A stretch of DNA of 64,000 bases, from positions 5,963,001 through 6,027,000 of the forward strand of contig NZ_LT629693.1 in assembly GCF_900099825.1 (NCBI RefSeq), in the 5' to 3' direction. The translations under genes were made by a program, and so were the position numbers. The notes beneath the pieces are model-generated. The model was not told the origin of the DNA and did not search any database. It saw only the letters and a list, made by a program, of their open reading frames with translations. Shown here one piece after another: positions 63,268 through 64,000 of this stretch (position 1 is its first letter; every line of letters begins with the position of its first letter). The DNA is from Bradyrhizobium ottawaense. GTDB taxonomy: Bacteria > Pseudomonadota > Alphaproteobacteria > Rhizobiales > Xanthobacteraceae.

Positions 63268-64000
63268 ATGTCATTCCTGCATGAACTAGAAGGTGCGGTG
63301 TCGCGGGGATCGGCAGAGAGCCGCGAGCGAGCGTTGTGGTATGCGACCGATGTATTGATAGCCGGCCGTTATACCGACGACGAGATTTGGATGTTCGGAG
63401 AGGTAATAGGCTTGCTAGAACGGGATATTACCGTAGCGGCCCGCGCCCAACTCGCGAAACGACTGGCTCGAGTCGACAATGCGCCCACACGTGTCATCAA
63501 AAAACTTGCATTCGATGACTCGATCGATGTTGCAGGCCCTGTACTTCGTCAGTCCGAGCGTCTCGATTGTCGAACCTTGGTCGCCAACGCCAAATCCAAA
63601 AGTCAGCTACATCTGCTCGCAATTTCTCAGCGAAAGTCCATAAGCGAGGACGTTACGGATGTGCTTGTGACACGAGGTCACAACGAGGTTGTGCGCTCGG
63701 TTGCAAAGAACGACGGTGCCTGCTTTTCGGATTTTGGCATCTTGCACATGATCAAACGCTCTGAGAGCGATTCGATTCTTGTCGAGCAACTCGGCCACCG
63801 CAAGGACATCCCCAGGCATCTATTCCAACAGCTGATCGCCAAGGCGGCTGACAACGTTAAGAAGAAGTTCGAAGCTGAACACACGGCTGAGGCGAGCCAG
63901 ATTCAAACCATGGTGACGGACGTCACGGGTGCACTGCATTCGAAATTCGGGCCCGCGTCGAAAAGCTATTTTGATGCAAAGAGGAACGTGGCAAGAGAGA
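63268..64000 (+). CDS. DUF2336 protein (3' end beyond window)
   Basis: Open from ATG 63268 to the window edge (244 codons). It begins MSFLHELEGAVSRGSAESRE and has repeated helical pairs of the DUF2336 type: RYTDDEIWMFGEVIGLLERD, TRVIKKLAFDDSIDVAGPVL, SKSQLHLLAISQRKSISEDV, VLVTRGHNEVVRSVAKNDGA and FGILHMIKRSESDSILVEQL. DUF2336 is an alphaproteobacterial HEAT-like family frequently found next to c-di-GMP or chemosensory genes. That fits the neighbouring HD-GYP gene. Confidence 0.82.
   Translation, partial: MSFLHELEGAVSRGSAESRERALWYATDVLIAGRYTDDEIWMFGEVIGLLERDITVAARAQLAKRLARVDNAPTRVIKKLAFDDSIDVAGPVLRQSERLDCRTLVANAKSKSQLHLLAISQRKSISEDVTDVLVTRGHNEVVRSVAKNDGACFSDFGILHMIKRSESDSILVEQLGHRKDIPRHLFQQLIAKAADNVKKKFEAEHTAEASQIQTMVTDVTGALHSKFGPASKSYFDAKRNVARE

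Overview
The window looks like an accessory, mobile-element-rich region of an alphaproteobacterium, most likely Bradyrhizobium or a close relative such as Rhodopseudomonas or Afipia. This is inferred from the GC-rich sequence and from family-typical proteins: a GcrA-like regulator, a DUF2336 protein, an SGNH/DUF459 protein, a PF04392 substrate-binding protein with a twin-arginine leader, and many short conserved proteins. No rRNA, tRNA or CRISPR array was recognised. No taxonomic search was run.

Layout. 1-2.5 kb: an in-frame HigB-HigA toxin-antitoxin fusion and a HEAT-like protein of unknown role. 2.6-5.8 kb: a broken integrase, small conserved ORFs, a PAS-GGDEF cyclase and an IS3 relic, with three copies of an 18-bp repeat. 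5.8-13 kb: a signalling block with a REC-EAL protein, a large hybrid histidine kinase, a degenerate EAL paralogue and a broken response regulator. 13-17 kb: membrane proteins, a thioredoxin-fold protein and a lipoprotein hydrolase. 17.5-25.8 kb: an IS91-type element, IS110 elements and a DUF3494 (ice-binding-like) autotransporter. 25.9-28 kb: a CxxC carboxymuconolactone-decarboxylase-like protein coupled to a class III nucleotide cyclase. 28.4-32.9 kb: an ABC substrate-binding protein, a group II intron and an IS110 element. 33-38.9 kb: a GGDEF-EAL protein, a LuxR solo, an SGNH protein and a GcrA-like protein. 39-41.6 kb: a second IS91 copy. 42.2-48.2 kb: a frameshifted cyclase-ATPase regulator, a transglutaminase and a glycine-rich BA14K-like protein. 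48.4-55 kb: IS110, IS30, small secreted proteins and a second, nearly identical group II intron. 55-58 kb: small conserved genes. 58.2-60.4 kb: a PLD plus PD-(D/E)XK-like pair downstream of a DUF1998-like stub, possibly a truncated defence locus. 60.5-64 kb: IS relics, an HD-GYP phosphodiesterase, zinc-ribbon and integrase remnants, and a DUF2336 protein that runs off the end.

Three themes recur. First, cyclic-nucleotide signalling: two GGDEF, three EAL and one HD-GYP domain, DUF2336, and two class III cyclases. Second, layered mobile elements: IS91, IS110, IS30, IS3, IS1182 and IS66 types, two group II introns and a 219-bp MITE, many of them nested in one another or in a recurrent intergenic palindromic repeat. 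Third, decay: frameshifts, truncations and internally deleted IS derivatives. Some single-base frameshifts could be sequencing errors, so raw-read checks matter.
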